Assembly: GCA_964564625.1 (NCBI GenBank)
Contig: CAZMBE010000009.1
Coordinates: 34,986 to 98,985 of the forward strand
Reading direction: 5' to 3'
From: UBA2185 sp964564625
GTDB lineage: Bacteria; Desulfobacterota; Syntrophia; Syntrophales; UBA2185
DNA: 64,000 nucleotides
Positions 1-8,945 of the stretch are shown piece after piece. The notes under the pieces are model-generated. The model was not told the origin of the DNA and did not search any database. It worked only from the letters and a program-made list of their open reading frames with translations. How positions within the stretch are numbered: position 1 is the first letter of the stretch; every line of letters starts with the position of its first letter. Both the position numbers and the translations under genes were made by a program.

Positions 1-504
1 CTTCTTTTTTGGCTTCATGGGAAGCTCTTCAACTACCGCTGGTTTTTTCGGGATTTCTGCCCTCACTTCAACCGGGGATTCCGTCGGTTTTGCAACATCA
101 ATCGGCGCAGCTTCTTCCGGCACAGTTTTAGGGGGTACTACTTCAACCGGGGCTGCAGGTTTAGATAGCACTTCCTTTTTTACATCTCTCTCTACGATTG
201 GTTCACTTTTCTCTTCTTCAGGCTTGATGATAATTTCCGCCTCAACAGGCGGAGGTTCCGGCGTTACTTCTTCAACAACAGGACGCACAGCCCGTCTTCT
301 GATGACAGTAGACTTTATTCTTTGCTCGACCATTTCACGGGGTTCACCTAATTGAAATTCCATTCGGACTTTCTCCACGTCGTTGTCCTCGAGGCCACTC
401 GATGGGGATTTTACAGCAATGCCAAGCTTTTCCAAGCGAGAGATAAGCTCTTTGTTGTCGATGCATAGCTCTTTGGCCAACTCGTAAACTCTTTTCTTAG
501 TCAT
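1..504 (-). CDS. infB: Translation initiation factor IF-2, N-terminal part (cut by window edge)
   Basis: The reading frame starts at the ATG at 504-502 and runs open to base 1, so the stop and the whole GTPase part lie outside the window. The first ~50 residues (MTKKRVYELAKEL...) match the IF2_N helical domain of bacterial IF-2. They are followed by the low-complexity Pro/Glu/Lys/Val-rich linker usual in this protein (many PVE, KPA and EEV repeats). IF-2 is the GTPase that brings fMet-tRNA to the 30S subunit. The gene is last in the minus-strand rimP-nusA-infB order, 56 bp after nusA, the classical nusA operon arrangement. Only about 168 codons are visible. The identification rests on the N-terminal domain, the linker composition and synteny. 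Confidence 0.9.
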   Translation of the reverse strand, partial: MTKKRVYELAKELCIDNKELISRLEKLGIAVKSPSSGLEDNDVEKVRMEFQLGEPREMVEQRIKSTVIRRRAVRPVVEEVTPEPPPVEAEIIIKPEEEKSEPIVERDVKKEVLSKPAAPVEVVPPKTVPEEAAPIDVAKPTESPVEVRAEIPKKPAVVEELPMKPKKK

Positions 505-560
505 TCTTGAAACCCTCGTATATAGTTCTAATAGTTTCTGCAAAAAAAGGCTGTCGCACT

Positions 561-1844
561 TTATTTAAAAGATTTCGCATTCAATTCAGGTGATTTTTCC
601 CCACTTGTCTCTTCCATAATTTTGACTGCCGTTTCAATCCAATGTGATGCGCTTTTTTCTCCCACCCCTTGAATCGAGGAGAGCATCTCAGGATCGGTTG
701 CCGCAATCATGGCGATGCTTTTAAATCCCTCGCCATATAATCTTTCCGCCATTGCCTCGCCAATGCCGGGAATTTTCATGAGTGATTTATATCCCTCTTC
801 CTCTTGTGATGAAGCCATGGATTCACTCTTTACATCGACCTTCCAGCCCGTCAATTTAACGGCCAGTCTGACATTCTGTCCATTTTTCCCGATTGCTAAA
901 GACAGTTGATCATCTGGGACGATTACTTCCATAGAACGATTTTCTTCATCCATAATGACCCGGTTAACCTTAGCCGGTGAGAGGGCAGAGCAGACATACG
1001 CAGCGTTATCCACTGAGTATGGAACGATATCAATCTTCTCACCTCGCAATTCCTGCACCACGCTCTGTACCCGGGAACCTCTCATACCAACACAGGCACC
1101 CACGGGATCAATATCTTTATCCTTTGTTCTCACGGAGATTTTGGCGCGTTTCCCTGGTTCTCTTGCCACATTGATAATCTCGATCAGTCCCTCAGCTATC
1201 TCCGGTACCTCAACTTCAAAAAGGGATTTGAGAAAGCCCGGATGTGTTCTGGATAGAATGATTTGTGGGCCTTTTGATATCCTTTTGACATCACACACAT
1301 ATGCCCTCACTCTATCTCCACGCTTATAGACTTCCCGATAAATTTGTTCCGATGTTGGTATCACACCTTCAGCACGGCCTACGTTCACGATAATATTCCC
1401 GCCATCGAATCTTTGTACAAAACCGCTGATCAGTTCACCTTTTTTATCCTTGTATTCTTCATAGACATTATCACGTTCTGCATCCTTAACCTTTTGAATA
1501 ATTATCTGTTTGGCTGTCTGAACAGCAATTCTGCCAAAGGTACTGGTTTCTATTTTCATACCAAGACTGTCTCCCTGCTGTGCCTCATCATCTAGGCTTC
1601 GCCGTGCCTCTGCTAACGAAACCTGAACATCGGGGTCCAGTACTTTATCGACTACAGTCTTGAACTGAAATACCTCTATTTCTCCTGCTTCCTCATTATA
1701 GTGGGCCTCTATATCTACATGAGCACCCAATTTTTTCCGCGCAGCGGTTAACATGGCAGTTTCCAACGCTTCTATAATAACGCCTTTGTCTATACCTCTA
1801 TCCTTACCCATCTGCTCTATCAGACGTTTAAGTTCTGGTAACAT
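561..1844 (-). CDS. nusA: Transcription termination/antitermination factor NusA
   Basis: 427 aa, close to the usual size of NusA without the acidic C-terminal repeats. Visible in order are the N-terminal RNA-polymerase-binding domain (1-~130), an S1 domain (~135-200, GELISGFVQRFDGG), KH1 (~230-280), KH2 with the AIGKNGQNVRLA signature (~315-345), and a C-terminal helix-hairpin-helix segment with IPGIGEAMAERL and IQGVGEKSA. NusA binds RNA polymerase and nascent RNA and modulates pausing, termination and antitermination. It follows rimP by 23 bp and precedes infB, so the three are probably cotranscribed. The ATG at 1844 gives the family-typical start MLPELKRLIEQM. Confidence 0.97.
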   Translation of the reverse strand: MLPELKRLIEQMGKDRGIDKGVIIEALETAMLTAARKKLGAHVDIEAHYNEEAGEIEVFQFKTVVDKVLDPDVQVSLAEARRSLDDEAQQGDSLGMKIETSTFGRIAVQTAKQIIIQKVKDAERDNVYEEYKDKKGELISGFVQRFDGGNIIVNVGRAEGVIPTSEQIYREVYKRGDRVRAYVCDVKRISKGPQIILSRTHPGFLKSLFEVEVPEIAEGLIEIINVAREPGKRAKISVRTKDKDIDPVGACVGMRGSRVQSVVQELRGEKIDIVPYSVDNAAYVCSALSPAKVNRVIMDEENRSMEVIVPDDQLSLAIGKNGQNVRLAVKLTGWKVDVKSESMASSQEEEGYKSLMKIPGIGEAMAERLYGEGFKSIAMIAATDPEMLSSIQGVGEKSASHWIETAVKIMEETSGEKSPELNAKSFK

Positions 1845-1867
1845 TGAGAGTGTCCTCCATATTTATA

Positions 1868-2347
1868 TCAAAATTCATACTCGAGATGTGCCTTTACTAC
1901 CAAATCCTTCGGTATCCGATAAATATTTCCCGAAACATCGACAAGCAAAGTCTTCCTGCCGTTTTCATCCAGGTAATCGATTAATTTCCCCCGGAAATTC
2001 TTTATGCCTTCTATCTTTTCGCCCACTCTGACATGGACCTTATGCCCTGTATATTTAATATAATCCTTGTCTCGCGTAAGCGGTCGATCCAGACCCGGAG
2101 AAGAGACTTCCAGAGTATAAGGGCCAGGGGGGACATCATGGACATCAAGAAGATCGCCTGCTTGTTTGCTAATTTCAGAACAGTCATTTATAGTTACGCC
2201 GCCATCCTTGTCTATGTATATTCTCACCAGCCAGCGGGATTTCATTTTCAGGCATTCAATGTCAATCAGTTCCATATTTTCCGAATCGAGTAGGGGCTCA
2301 ATGAGCCGCCTCATTTCTTCTTGATATGTATGCATTGTCTCAGTCAT
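1868..2347 (-). CDS. rimP: Ribosome maturation factor RimP
   Basis: 159 aa, the normal length for RimP (formerly YhbC/P15A), needed for 30S subunit maturation. The RimP N-terminal alpha/beta domain (~10-85, with the hallmark LLDVHDVPPGPYTLEVSSPGLDRPL around 90) is followed by an Sm-like C-terminal barrel (~90-159, GKLIDYLDENGRKTLLVDV). It is first of the rimP-nusA-infB group. Only about 20 bp separate its ATG (2347) from the T-run of an intrinsic terminator, so expression probably depends on readthrough from the tRNA-Gly promoter or on a promoter I cannot see. An in-frame ATG at 2335 is an alternative start. Confidence 0.95.
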   Translation of the reverse strand: MTETMHTYQEEMRRLIEPLLDSENMELIDIECLKMKSRWLVRIYIDKDGGVTINDCSEISKQAGDLLDVHDVPPGPYTLEVSSPGLDRPLTRDKDYIKYTGHKVHVRVGEKIEGIKNFRGKLIDYLDENGRKTLLVDVSGNIYRIPKDLVVKAHLEYEF

Positions 2348-2367
2348 CTTCTTCTATGCCTTTTTGG

Positions 2368-2393
2368 AAAAAAAAAGTGGGCATCTGCCCACT
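2368..2393 (-). terminator. Intrinsic terminator between tRNA-Gly and rimP
   Basis: Read on the minus strand, AGTGGGC (2393-2387), a 4-nt loop and GCCCACT (2382-2376) form a perfect 7-bp GC-rich stem. It is followed by an uninterrupted run of nine T (2376-2368). It lies downstream of the tRNA-Gly gene and 20 bp upstream of the rimP start, so it should end tRNA transcripts and limit readthrough into rimP-nusA-infB. Confidence 0.88.
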
Positions 2394-2495
2394 CATCACG
2401 TACGTACAAGATGATTTTCAGGGAATTCCTAACATATAAAAATATCCATTGCAAGAGAAAATATAGGATTTATAAAGGAGACAGCATGAAAATAC

Positions 2496-2570
2496 TGGAG
2501 CGGGCGATGGGAGTTGAACCCACGACGTTCAGCTTGGGAAGCTGACATTCTACCGCTGAATTACGCCCGC
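2496..2570 (-). tRNA. tRNA-Gly (anticodon CCC)
   Basis: 75 nt read on the minus strand. The acceptor arm GCGGGCG (2570-2564) pairs with CGCCCGC (2506-2500), followed by discriminator T and an encoded CCA (2498-2496). The anticodon stem TCAGC/GCTGA encloses the 7-nt loop TTCCCAA, giving anticodon CCC. The T-arm carries GGTTCAACTCC. All arms pair well, so this looks functional. It sits at the head of the rimP-nusA-infB operon, as metY does in E. coli. Confidence 0.96.
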
Positions 2571-2618
2571 TCAGAATAGGCATTCAGAAACCAGATGAAT
2601 ATTGGAGTAGCAGGGAGC

Positions 2619-2646
2619 ATCTTAAACATCAGGGATTTTTTGTCAA
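2619..2646 (-). promoter_or_regulatory. Sigma-70 type promoter for tRNA-Gly
   Basis: On the minus strand a perfect -35 box TTGACA (2646-2641) is followed by a 16-bp spacer and a -10-like TAAGAT (2624-2619). The expected transcription start is about 40 nt before the tRNA 5' end. The -35 overlaps the hisD stop codon. Inferred from sequence only. Confidence 0.6.
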
Positions 2647-3941
2647 GATTTTTTTCGCGACAACCTTTTTTCAATAGACCTGCAGTGCGCATCAAGTCCT
2701 TCCATTTCTGCAAAGCGGGCTGCCTGTTTCCCACATTTTCTTAGTGATTCCGGGGAGAAAAAAAGTACACTACTTCGTTTCACAAAATCGTAGACTCCTA
2801 GGGGTGAGGAGAATCTCGCCGTGCCGCCTGTAGGAAGGATATGGTTCGGCCCGGCGATGTAGTCTCCTATGGCTTCCGGTGTGTTGTTCCCCAGAAAAAC
2901 AGCCCCGGCATGTTTTATTTTGGCGAGCAACTCCCGTGGATTCCCTACCATCAACTCCAGATGTTCAGGGGCGAAGCGGTCCACCACTGAAACAGCCTCG
3001 TCCATATCTTTGGTGACGATGATGGCTCCAAAATCTTTCAAGGCACACGCCGCAATGGCATTTCTCTTAAGACCGGCAAGCTGCGTTTCCATTTCGGAGG
3101 CCACGTCTTTGGCAAGGTTTTTGTCCGACGTGACGCAAATGGCGCTCGCCATTTCATCATGTTCCGCCTGTGAGAGCATATCAGCGGCAATGAAAGACGC
3201 GTCTGCTGTTGTGTCGGCGATAATGAGAACCTCGCTGGGACCCGCGAGCATATCAATCGCAACCTGACCGTATACCATTTTTTTTGCTGCCGTAACATAC
3301 GCATTGCCCGGCCCAACTATCTTGTCCACCTTGGGTATTGTCTCGGTACCATAAGCTAAGGCGGCTATGGCCTGTGCGCCACCAATCTTGAATACTTTTG
3401 TAATACCACACAGTTTTGCAGCTGCGGCTATGAGGGGATTTACTTTTGCATCTTTGGACGGTGTAACCAGGATTATCTCACGCACACCGGCGATTTTTGC
3501 TGGAACAGAGGCCATGATAACCGTGGATGGGTAGTATGCAAGGCCTCCCGGTGTATAAATGCCGACCCTCTCCAGCGGCAGTACCCTTTGTCCCAGTTCA
3601 GTGCCATCTTCATCGGTATAGGACCAGTCTTCAAGGCGCTGTTTCCGGTGGAATTTTTCGATGCGCTCAGCCGCAAGTTTCAGAATGGCGTAATCCTGCG
3701 GAAGTATACGCAGTATGGCATCCTCTATTTCTTCGGGAGAAACGGCGGCGTTACGAGCCGTCAGTTGATAGCCGTCTAATGCTTTGGTATGCGCAAAGAG
3801 GGCTTCATCACCTCGTACGGCGACGTCGTCAACGATATTTTTTACGGTTTCCCATATTTTCTGATCAAAAATCTTGCCGCGATTTCTAATCTGAGAAAAT
3901 GTATCTTCAAAAGCGGCTTCGTCCGTAGAGATAATTTTCAT
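2643..3941 (-). CDS. hisD: Histidinol dehydrogenase
   Basis: 432 aa from the ATG at 3941. A TTG four codons upstream (3953) is possible but would overlap murA. The enzyme catalyses the last two NAD-dependent oxidations of histidine biosynthesis (L-histidinol to L-histidine) and uses zinc. The family pattern is clear: GIYTPGGLAYYPSTVIM, VNPLIAAAAKLCG, KVDKIVGPGNAYVTAAK, the histidinol/Zn segment DMLSQAEHDE and FAPEHLELM. The start MKIISTDEAAFEDTF resembles other HisD. It lies 1 bp after the murA stop with no other his genes nearby, so hisD is detached from a his operon and travels with the murA group. Confidence 0.96.
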   Translation of the reverse strand: MKIISTDEAAFEDTFSQIRNRGKIFDQKIWETVKNIVDDVAVRGDEALFAHTKALDGYQLTARNAAVSPEEIEDAILRILPQDYAILKLAAERIEKFHRKQRLEDWSYTDEDGTELGQRVLPLERVGIYTPGGLAYYPSTVIMASVPAKIAGVREIILVTPSKDAKVNPLIAAAAKLCGITKVFKIGGAQAIAALAYGTETIPKVDKIVGPGNAYVTAAKKMVYGQVAIDMLAGPSEVLIIADTTADASFIAADMLSQAEHDEMASAICVTSDKNLAKDVASEMETQLAGLKRNAIAACALKDFGAIIVTKDMDEAVSVVDRFAPEHLELMVGNPRELLAKIKHAGAVFLGNNTPEAIGDYIAGPNHILPTGGTARFSSPLGVYDFVKRSSVLFFSPESLRKCGKQAARFAEMEGLDAHCRSIEKRLSRKKS

Positions 3942-3942
3942 C

Positions 3943-5193
3943 TTATCCCGCAACCCTTTTCATATTCGCACCGAGGGCAGAAAACTTCTTTTCGATCCCC
4001 TCATATCCCCGGTCTATATGATAGACTCTGGATAATTCGGTCTTTCCTTCCGCCGCTAATCCCGCGATAATCAGTGATGCCGAGGCCCGGAGATCCGTAG
4101 CCATAACCTGTGCCCCCTTGAGTTTTGGTACCCCCTTCACCATGGCACTGTTGCCATGAATCAGGATGTCCGCGCCCATCCTCATCAATTCGCTCACATG
4201 CATAAATCTGTTTTCAAAGACTGTTTCTGTTATGACGCTGAGTCCGCTTCCCACAGCCATTAAGGCCATGATCTGAGCTTGCAAATCAGTTGGAAAGCCG
4301 GGATATGGGAGAGTTTTTATATCCACACTTTTAATTTTCTTTCTAGCCACGGCCCGTATGCCGCCATCAACGATAGTGATTTCCATGCCGGCATCCTTTA
4401 ATTTCAGGATCAACGCGTCCAGGTGCACGGGGTTACACCCCAGGAGCCTTATGTCTCCCCCTGTTATGCCGGCGGCAATCAGAAAAGTCCCTGCTTCTAT
4501 GCGGTCGGGGATGACGGATGCTTCGACCGGGTGCAATTCATCCACGCCTTCTATTGTTATTATGTCCGTGCCCGCTCCCGTGATCCTTGCTCCCATGCAG
4601 TTGAGGACATCGGCAAGATTGACGACTTCCGGCTCCTTTGCCGCATTTTTCAGAACTGTCGTCCCTTCCGCGATGCACGCCGCCATCATGATATTTTCCG
4701 TTCCCGTTACGGTGGAAATGTCAAAGTAAATGGTTGTGCCTTTCAGTTTCTGCGCCTTGGCTTCTACGTAACCATCCTTCAGTTCTACTTCCGCTCCTAA
4801 CTGTTTCAGGGCCTTTATGTGCAGATTAACCGGTCTGGCACCGATGGCGCATCCCCCCGGGAGGGAAACTCTAGCCGCTCCCATCCTGGCCACAAGGGGG
4901 CCTAGGACCAGGATGGACGCCCGCATGGTTTTGACCAATTCATAAGGGGCTTCGCAATTAGTTATAGTGCTTGAATCGATGCGTATCGTAGACCCTCCCT
5001 CGATTTTTGCCCCTAAATTTCTTAGAAGTTTCTTGATTGTTTTGATGTCTACAAGATCAGGAATGTTATGAAACGTACTTACTCCTGGTGATAAAAGCGC
5101 TGAGACCATAATGGGAAGGGCGGCATTCTTGGCTCCGCTGATTTCTACATCCCCGTGGAGCTTTTCGCCACCGATGATGATAATCTTATCCAT
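3943..5193 (-). CDS. murA: UDP-N-acetylglucosamine 1-carboxyvinyltransferase (MurA)
   Basis: 416 aa from the ATG at 5193, which is preceded by AAGGAGAA. A frame extension to 5265 lies wholly inside prmC and is not credible. MurA transfers enolpyruvate from PEP to UDP-GlcNAc, the first committed step of peptidoglycan synthesis in the cytoplasm. Key features are the N-terminal GGEKLHGDVEISGAKNAALP with the conserved Lys22/Asn23 pair, and the catalytic loop LPGGCAIGARP with Cys115. The Cys means fosfomycin-sensitive type rather than the Asp variant. The start overlaps the prmC stop by 8 bp, indicating translational coupling. Confidence 0.97.
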   Translation of the reverse strand: MDKIIIIGGEKLHGDVEISGAKNAALPIMVSALLSPGVSTFHNIPDLVDIKTIKKLLRNLGAKIEGGSTIRIDSSTITNCEAPYELVKTMRASILVLGPLVARMGAARVSLPGGCAIGARPVNLHIKALKQLGAEVELKDGYVEAKAQKLKGTTIYFDISTVTGTENIMMAACIAEGTTVLKNAAKEPEVVNLADVLNCMGARITGAGTDIITIEGVDELHPVEASVIPDRIEAGTFLIAAGITGGDIRLLGCNPVHLDALILKLKDAGMEITIVDGGIRAVARKKIKSVDIKTLPYPGFPTDLQAQIMALMAVGSGLSVITETVFENRFMHVSELMRMGADILIHGNSAMVKGVPKLKGAQVMATDLRASASLIIAGLAAEGKTELSRVYHIDRGYEGIEKKFSALGANMKRVAG

Positions 5194-6049
5194 CTGCTGG
5201 TATTCTCCTTGCCATTGAAACACGATCGATGCCTGCATAGTCGGCCCGGAAGGCAATACTGTCATAAAGGTGAGATTCCTTCAACATATTTTCCATTCGA
5301 TGTTGCTGTCCATCCCCCATTTCCATGAGCAGCCATCCTCCTGATTCCATATGCACTATGCCCTCTCTGATTATCGCACGGTGAACTTCAGTTCCATCAG
5401 GTCCGGCGACTAGTGCCGCCTTCGGCTCAAATGCTTGAACATCCAAAGGAAGCCGGCCGTATTCCTCTTCAGAGATGTAGGGTGGGTTTGAAACAATGAT
5501 ATCAAATTTCCCCAACACCGGTTGAAATAAATTTCCTAATAGAAAAGAAATTTGATTTCCGACGCCGTTGTTGTGCGCATTCTTCATAGCGACGGAGATT
5601 GCCTCCTCTGAAATGTCGGTGGCTACAATATGTGCCTCCTTCAGTTCAGATGCCAGGGATACACTAATCGCTCCGCATCCTGTGCCGATTTCCAGAATTC
5701 TGGGATTTTTTGCTTTTCCACCTGCACAGACCTTCAGAACTTCCTCCACAAGGATTTCTGTTTCAGGTCTGGGTATAAGAACATGTCTGGTAACCTCGAA
5801 AGGAAGTGACCAGAATTCCTTAATCCCCACAATATACGCGACCGGTTCTCCACGTCTTCGCCTTTCAATCAGTTGTTGATATTCCTCACGCTCCTTTTCT
5901 GTGAGTTGTTCTCCGGGGTGGCTGTAAAAAAACGTACGCTCCTTTTTTAATACAGAGCAAAGGAGCACCTCGGCATCTATCCTTGCCGTTGAAAAACCTT
6001 GATTCCTCAGAGATGCGATTGCTTTATTCAGAACGCTGGTAATATCCAT
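5186..6049 (-). CDS. prmC: Peptide chain release factor N5-glutamine methyltransferase
   Basis: 287 aa, family-typical. PrmC (HemK) methylates the glutamine of the GGQ motif of release factors RF1 and RF2, using S-adenosylmethionine. An N-terminal helical bundle (1-~75) is followed by a Rossmann-like methyltransferase domain with the SAM motif ILEIGTGCGAISV (~118-130) and the catalytic NPPY motif at 188-191 (SNPPYISEEEY). It lies 31 bp downstream of prfA, which encodes its substrate, and overlaps murA. Confidence 0.97.
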   Translation of the reverse strand: MDITSVLNKAIASLRNQGFSTARIDAEVLLCSVLKKERTFFYSHPGEQLTEKEREEYQQLIERRRRGEPVAYIVGIKEFWSLPFEVTRHVLIPRPETEILVEEVLKVCAGGKAKNPRILEIGTGCGAISVSLASELKEAHIVATDISEEAISVAMKNAHNNGVGNQISFLLGNLFQPVLGKFDIIVSNPPYISEEEYGRLPLDVQAFEPKAALVAGPDGTEVHRAIIREGIVHMESGGWLLMEMGDGQQHRMENMLKESHLYDSIAFRADYAGIDRVSMARRIPADG

Positions 6050-6080
6050 TGAATTGATTTCAGTAAAGATCTGCTACGAA

Positions 6081-7151
6081 TTAACTGATAGAGTGTTTCA
6101 GCACCTCGGCCTGAAAATGAGTTGCGAGGGCGTCAAGCATATCCTTAATGTCGCCGTCGAGAAAGGTCTCCAGGTTGTAAATAGTCAAACCGATGCGATG
6201 ATCTGTAACTCTCCCCTGGGGAAAATTGTATGTCCTGATCCGTTCGCTCCTGTCGCCGCTTCCAACCTGGGTTTTGCGTGTTGCGGAAATTTCGGTATTC
6301 TGCTTCTGTACCATTATATCCAGAAGCCTTGCCCTAAGGACTTTGATGGCTTTTGCTTTGTTCTTGTGTTGTGATTTTTCATCCTGACAGGTGACAACAA
6401 GACCCGTGGGCAGATGGGTGATTCTGACAGCAGAATCTGTTGTATTGACACTCTGCCCGCCATGGCCACTGGAACGATAGACGTCTATACGCAAATCATT
6501 GGGATCAATAGTAACCTCCACTTCTTCCGCTTCTGGAAGGATGGCGACAGTAACTGCGGAGGTGTGGATCCGTCCCTGGGACTCCGTAACGGGAACCCTC
6601 TGTACACGATGCACGCCACTTTCGTATTTCAGCTTGCTGTAGGCGCCCTTACCCTCAATGAGTGCGATAATTTCCTTAAATCCACCCATACCACCTGCGG
6701 GATTGCTGCTTATGACATCCACTTTCCATCGGTACTTCTCTGCATACTGAGCATACATGCGGAAAAGATCGCCTGCGAAAAGACCGGCTTCGTCACCACC
6801 TGTTCCGGCACGGATTTCCAAAAATACGTTCTTATCATCATTGGGGTCTTTAGGAAGGAGCAGAAATTTAAGTTTATCTTCCAATAACTGCAGGGTTTCT
6901 TTGAGTTGCGGCAGCTCCTCTTTGACGATTTCTTTTAACTCATCATCATTTCCACGAAGCAAAGTCTGGCCTTCTGCTATGCGGGCGCTCGTTTTTTCAT
7001 ATTCCCCGTAGGTTTCCACAAGCGTAGTAAGATCGGAATGCTCCTTGGCATATTTTTGATAGACATTGGGTTTGCTTAACACATCGGGATCACTCAGCAA
7101 TCCCTCAAGGAATCTATATCTTGTTTCAATATCTTTCAGTCTTTTGAACAT
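6081..7151 (-). CDS. prfA: Peptide chain release factor 1
   Basis: 356 aa, normal for RF1. The factor reads UAA and UAG and triggers peptide release. It shows the tripeptide anticodon PVT (PxT, 187-189) that distinguishes RF1 from the SPF of RF2, and the universal GGQ (231-233) in SSGHGGQSVNTTDSAVR, the target of PrmC. The PCRF domain is N-terminal (LEIRAGTGGDEAGLFAGDL at ~111-129). The start MFKRLKDIETRY is typical. It is part of the minus-strand series rho, rpmE, prfA, prmC, murA, hisD. Confidence 0.98.
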   Translation of the reverse strand: MFKRLKDIETRYRFLEGLLSDPDVLSKPNVYQKYAKEHSDLTTLVETYGEYEKTSARIAEGQTLLRGNDDELKEIVKEELPQLKETLQLLEDKLKFLLLPKDPNDDKNVFLEIRAGTGGDEAGLFAGDLFRMYAQYAEKYRWKVDVISSNPAGGMGGFKEIIALIEGKGAYSKLKYESGVHRVQRVPVTESQGRIHTSAVTVAILPEAEEVEVTIDPNDLRIDVYRSSGHGGQSVNTTDSAVRITHLPTGLVVTCQDEKSQHKNKAKAIKVLRARLLDIMVQKQNTEISATRKTQVGSGDRSERIRTYNFPQGRVTDHRIGLTIYNLETFLDGDIKDMLDALATHFQAEVLKHSIS

Positions 7152-7371
7152 ATTTTTGTTTTTACATAATACATAAGCGCCTTGGAATGCGAGAGCTTGA
7201 TCACTGCCAGTAAAATCTGCGAGAGATTGCCCTTACCAATAACTGCCGGGCAACAGTGAAGTGATAGGCGGAAAGTTCCCATCTTTGGGAGGGGGAATTG
7301 TTTCGAATATATTCCTCTATGTGTTTAATTTTGATACTACAATAAGGTGTATTCAGGGGGATTTACCCTTA

Positions 7372-7587
7372 TTATTTTTTGACTTCTTCACCGGCGGCAT
7401 ATTTCCTCTTAAATCGCTCTACCCGGCCTGCCGTATCAATAATCTTTTGCTTGCCTGTCATAAAGGGGTGGCATTGAGAACATATCTCAATTTTAATATC
7501 TTTTCTAGTGGACCTGGTTTCAATGACATTTCCGCACACACAAGTGATGGTTGTTTCTGAATATTCAGGATGGATACCTTCCTTCAT
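7372..7587 (-). CDS. rpmE: 50S ribosomal protein L31 (zinc-binding type)
   Basis: 71 aa. The small ribosomal protein begins MKEGIHPEY, as most L31 do. Four zinc ligands are in place: C16 and C18 (TCVCGN) and C36 and C39 (ICSQCHPF). This is therefore the C+ form rather than the zinc-free RpmE2/YkgM paralogue. The C-terminal GRVERFKRKYA is also conserved. It lies between rho and prfA, a common order. A clear AGGAGGA sequence sits a few bases before the start. Confidence 0.97.
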   Translation of the reverse strand: MKEGIHPEYSETTITCVCGNVIETRSTRKDIKIEICSQCHPFMTGKQKIIDTAGRVERFKRKYAAGEEVKK

Positions 7588-7697
7588 CGTGTATTATAAT
7601 CCTCCTCGTAAAAATTGCCGTACCTTATAATCATTTGCACCAGAAATGCAAGCGTAAAAGCATTTCGGTGCGAGCCGTTGATTCATGACATTGGCTT

Positions 7698-8945
7698 TTA
7701 TTGATTCATTGCGTTTAAAAAGGCCTGGTTTGTTTCTGTTTTACGTATTTTATCGACAATAAATTCCATGGCCTCTACAGGGTTCATTTCCTGGAGAAGT
7801 CTTCTCAATATCCATACTTTATTAAGATTACTTTTGGGTATCAAAAGCTCTTCTTTTCTTGTGCCGGAACGAATGAGGTCGAAAGCAGGAAAGACCCTTC
7901 TGTCCGCAATCCTGCGGTCCAGGTGAAGTTCCATATTGCCTGTACCCTTGAATTCTTCAAAAATAACCTCATCCATTCTGCTTCCCGTATCGATAAGTGC
8001 CGTGGAGATGATAGTCAGGCTGCCACCATTCTCTATGTTTCTGGCAGCGCCGAAAAATCTTTTTGGTTTGTGCAGAGCATTAGAGTCAACGCCACCGGAC
8101 AAAACTTTACCGCTCGGTGGAACTACCGTGTTATAAGCTCTGGCAAGCCTTGTGATGCTGTCGAGAAGAATAACCACATCATTTTTATGTTCGACGAGAC
8201 GTTTCGCCTTCTCAATCACCATTTCCGCTACCTGGACGTGCCGTGTCGCTGGTTCATCGAACGTTGACGATATGACTTCTCCTTTCACACTGCGCTGCAT
8301 ATCGGTTACTTCTTCCGGACGCTCGTCAATCAAGAGCACCATGAGACTCACTTCCTCATGATTGGTTGATATACTATGGGCAATGTCTTTAAGGAGAACA
8401 GTCTTCCCCGCTCTTGGCGGAGATACAATTAACGCCCTCTGCCCCTTTCCTATAGGTGTGAAAAGGTCCATGATCCGCGTTGAAAAGTTTTCCGGATCGG
8501 CTTCGAGATTCAATTTCTGTTCCGGGTAGAGAGGTGTGAGATTGTCAAAAAGGATCTTATCTCTCGCTCCTTCAGGACTTTCAAAATTAACCGTATCTAC
8601 TTTAAGGAGGGCAAAATATTTTTCACCATCCTTTGGCGGCCTGACCTCACCTGCTACGGTATCGCCTGTTCTCAGGCTGAATCTCCGGATTTGTGAGGGC
8701 GAGATATAGATGTCATCCGGGCTGGGGAGATAGTTATAATCCACCGCCCTTAGAAAACCAAAGCTGTCCGGAAGGATTTCCAGGACCCCTGACCCGGTTA
8801 TACTCTCATTCTTTTCTGCCTGGGTCTGCAATATGGCAAAGATCAGGTCCTGCCTTCTCATGCCGCTCGCACCGGCGACATTTAAATCTTTTGCCATACT
8901 TGTAAGCTCACTGATTGGTAATCTCTTTATCTCTTCTATATTCAT
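7698..8945 (-). CDS. rho: Transcription termination factor Rho
   Basis: 415 aa, the standard length without insertions. It is a hexameric RNA-dependent ATPase/translocase that terminates untranslated transcripts. Visible parts are the N-terminal helix bundle, the cold-shock-like RNA-binding domain (~52-120, GVLEILPDSFGFLRA), the P-loop PPRAGKT (176-182), Walker B LMVLLIDERPEEVTDM, the Q-loop region (VLSGGVDSNAL) and the R-loop (KFKGTGNMEL-like EEFKGTGNMELHL). The ATG at 8945 follows a weak AGAGAGA. It probably heads transcription through rpmE, with the 458-bp non-coding stretch upstream as the likely promoter region. Confidence 0.98.
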   Translation of the reverse strand: MNIEEIKRLPISELTSMAKDLNVAGASGMRRQDLIFAILQTQAEKNESITGSGVLEILPDSFGFLRAVDYNYLPSPDDIYISPSQIRRFSLRTGDTVAGEVRPPKDGEKYFALLKVDTVNFESPEGARDKILFDNLTPLYPEQKLNLEADPENFSTRIMDLFTPIGKGQRALIVSPPRAGKTVLLKDIAHSISTNHEEVSLMVLLIDERPEEVTDMQRSVKGEVISSTFDEPATRHVQVAEMVIEKAKRLVEHKNDVVILLDSITRLARAYNTVVPPSGKVLSGGVDSNALHKPKRFFGAARNIENGGSLTIISTALIDTGSRMDEVIFEEFKGTGNMELHLDRRIADRRVFPAFDLIRSGTRKEELLIPKSNLNKVWILRRLLQEMNPVEAMEFIVDKIRKTETNQAFLNAMNQ

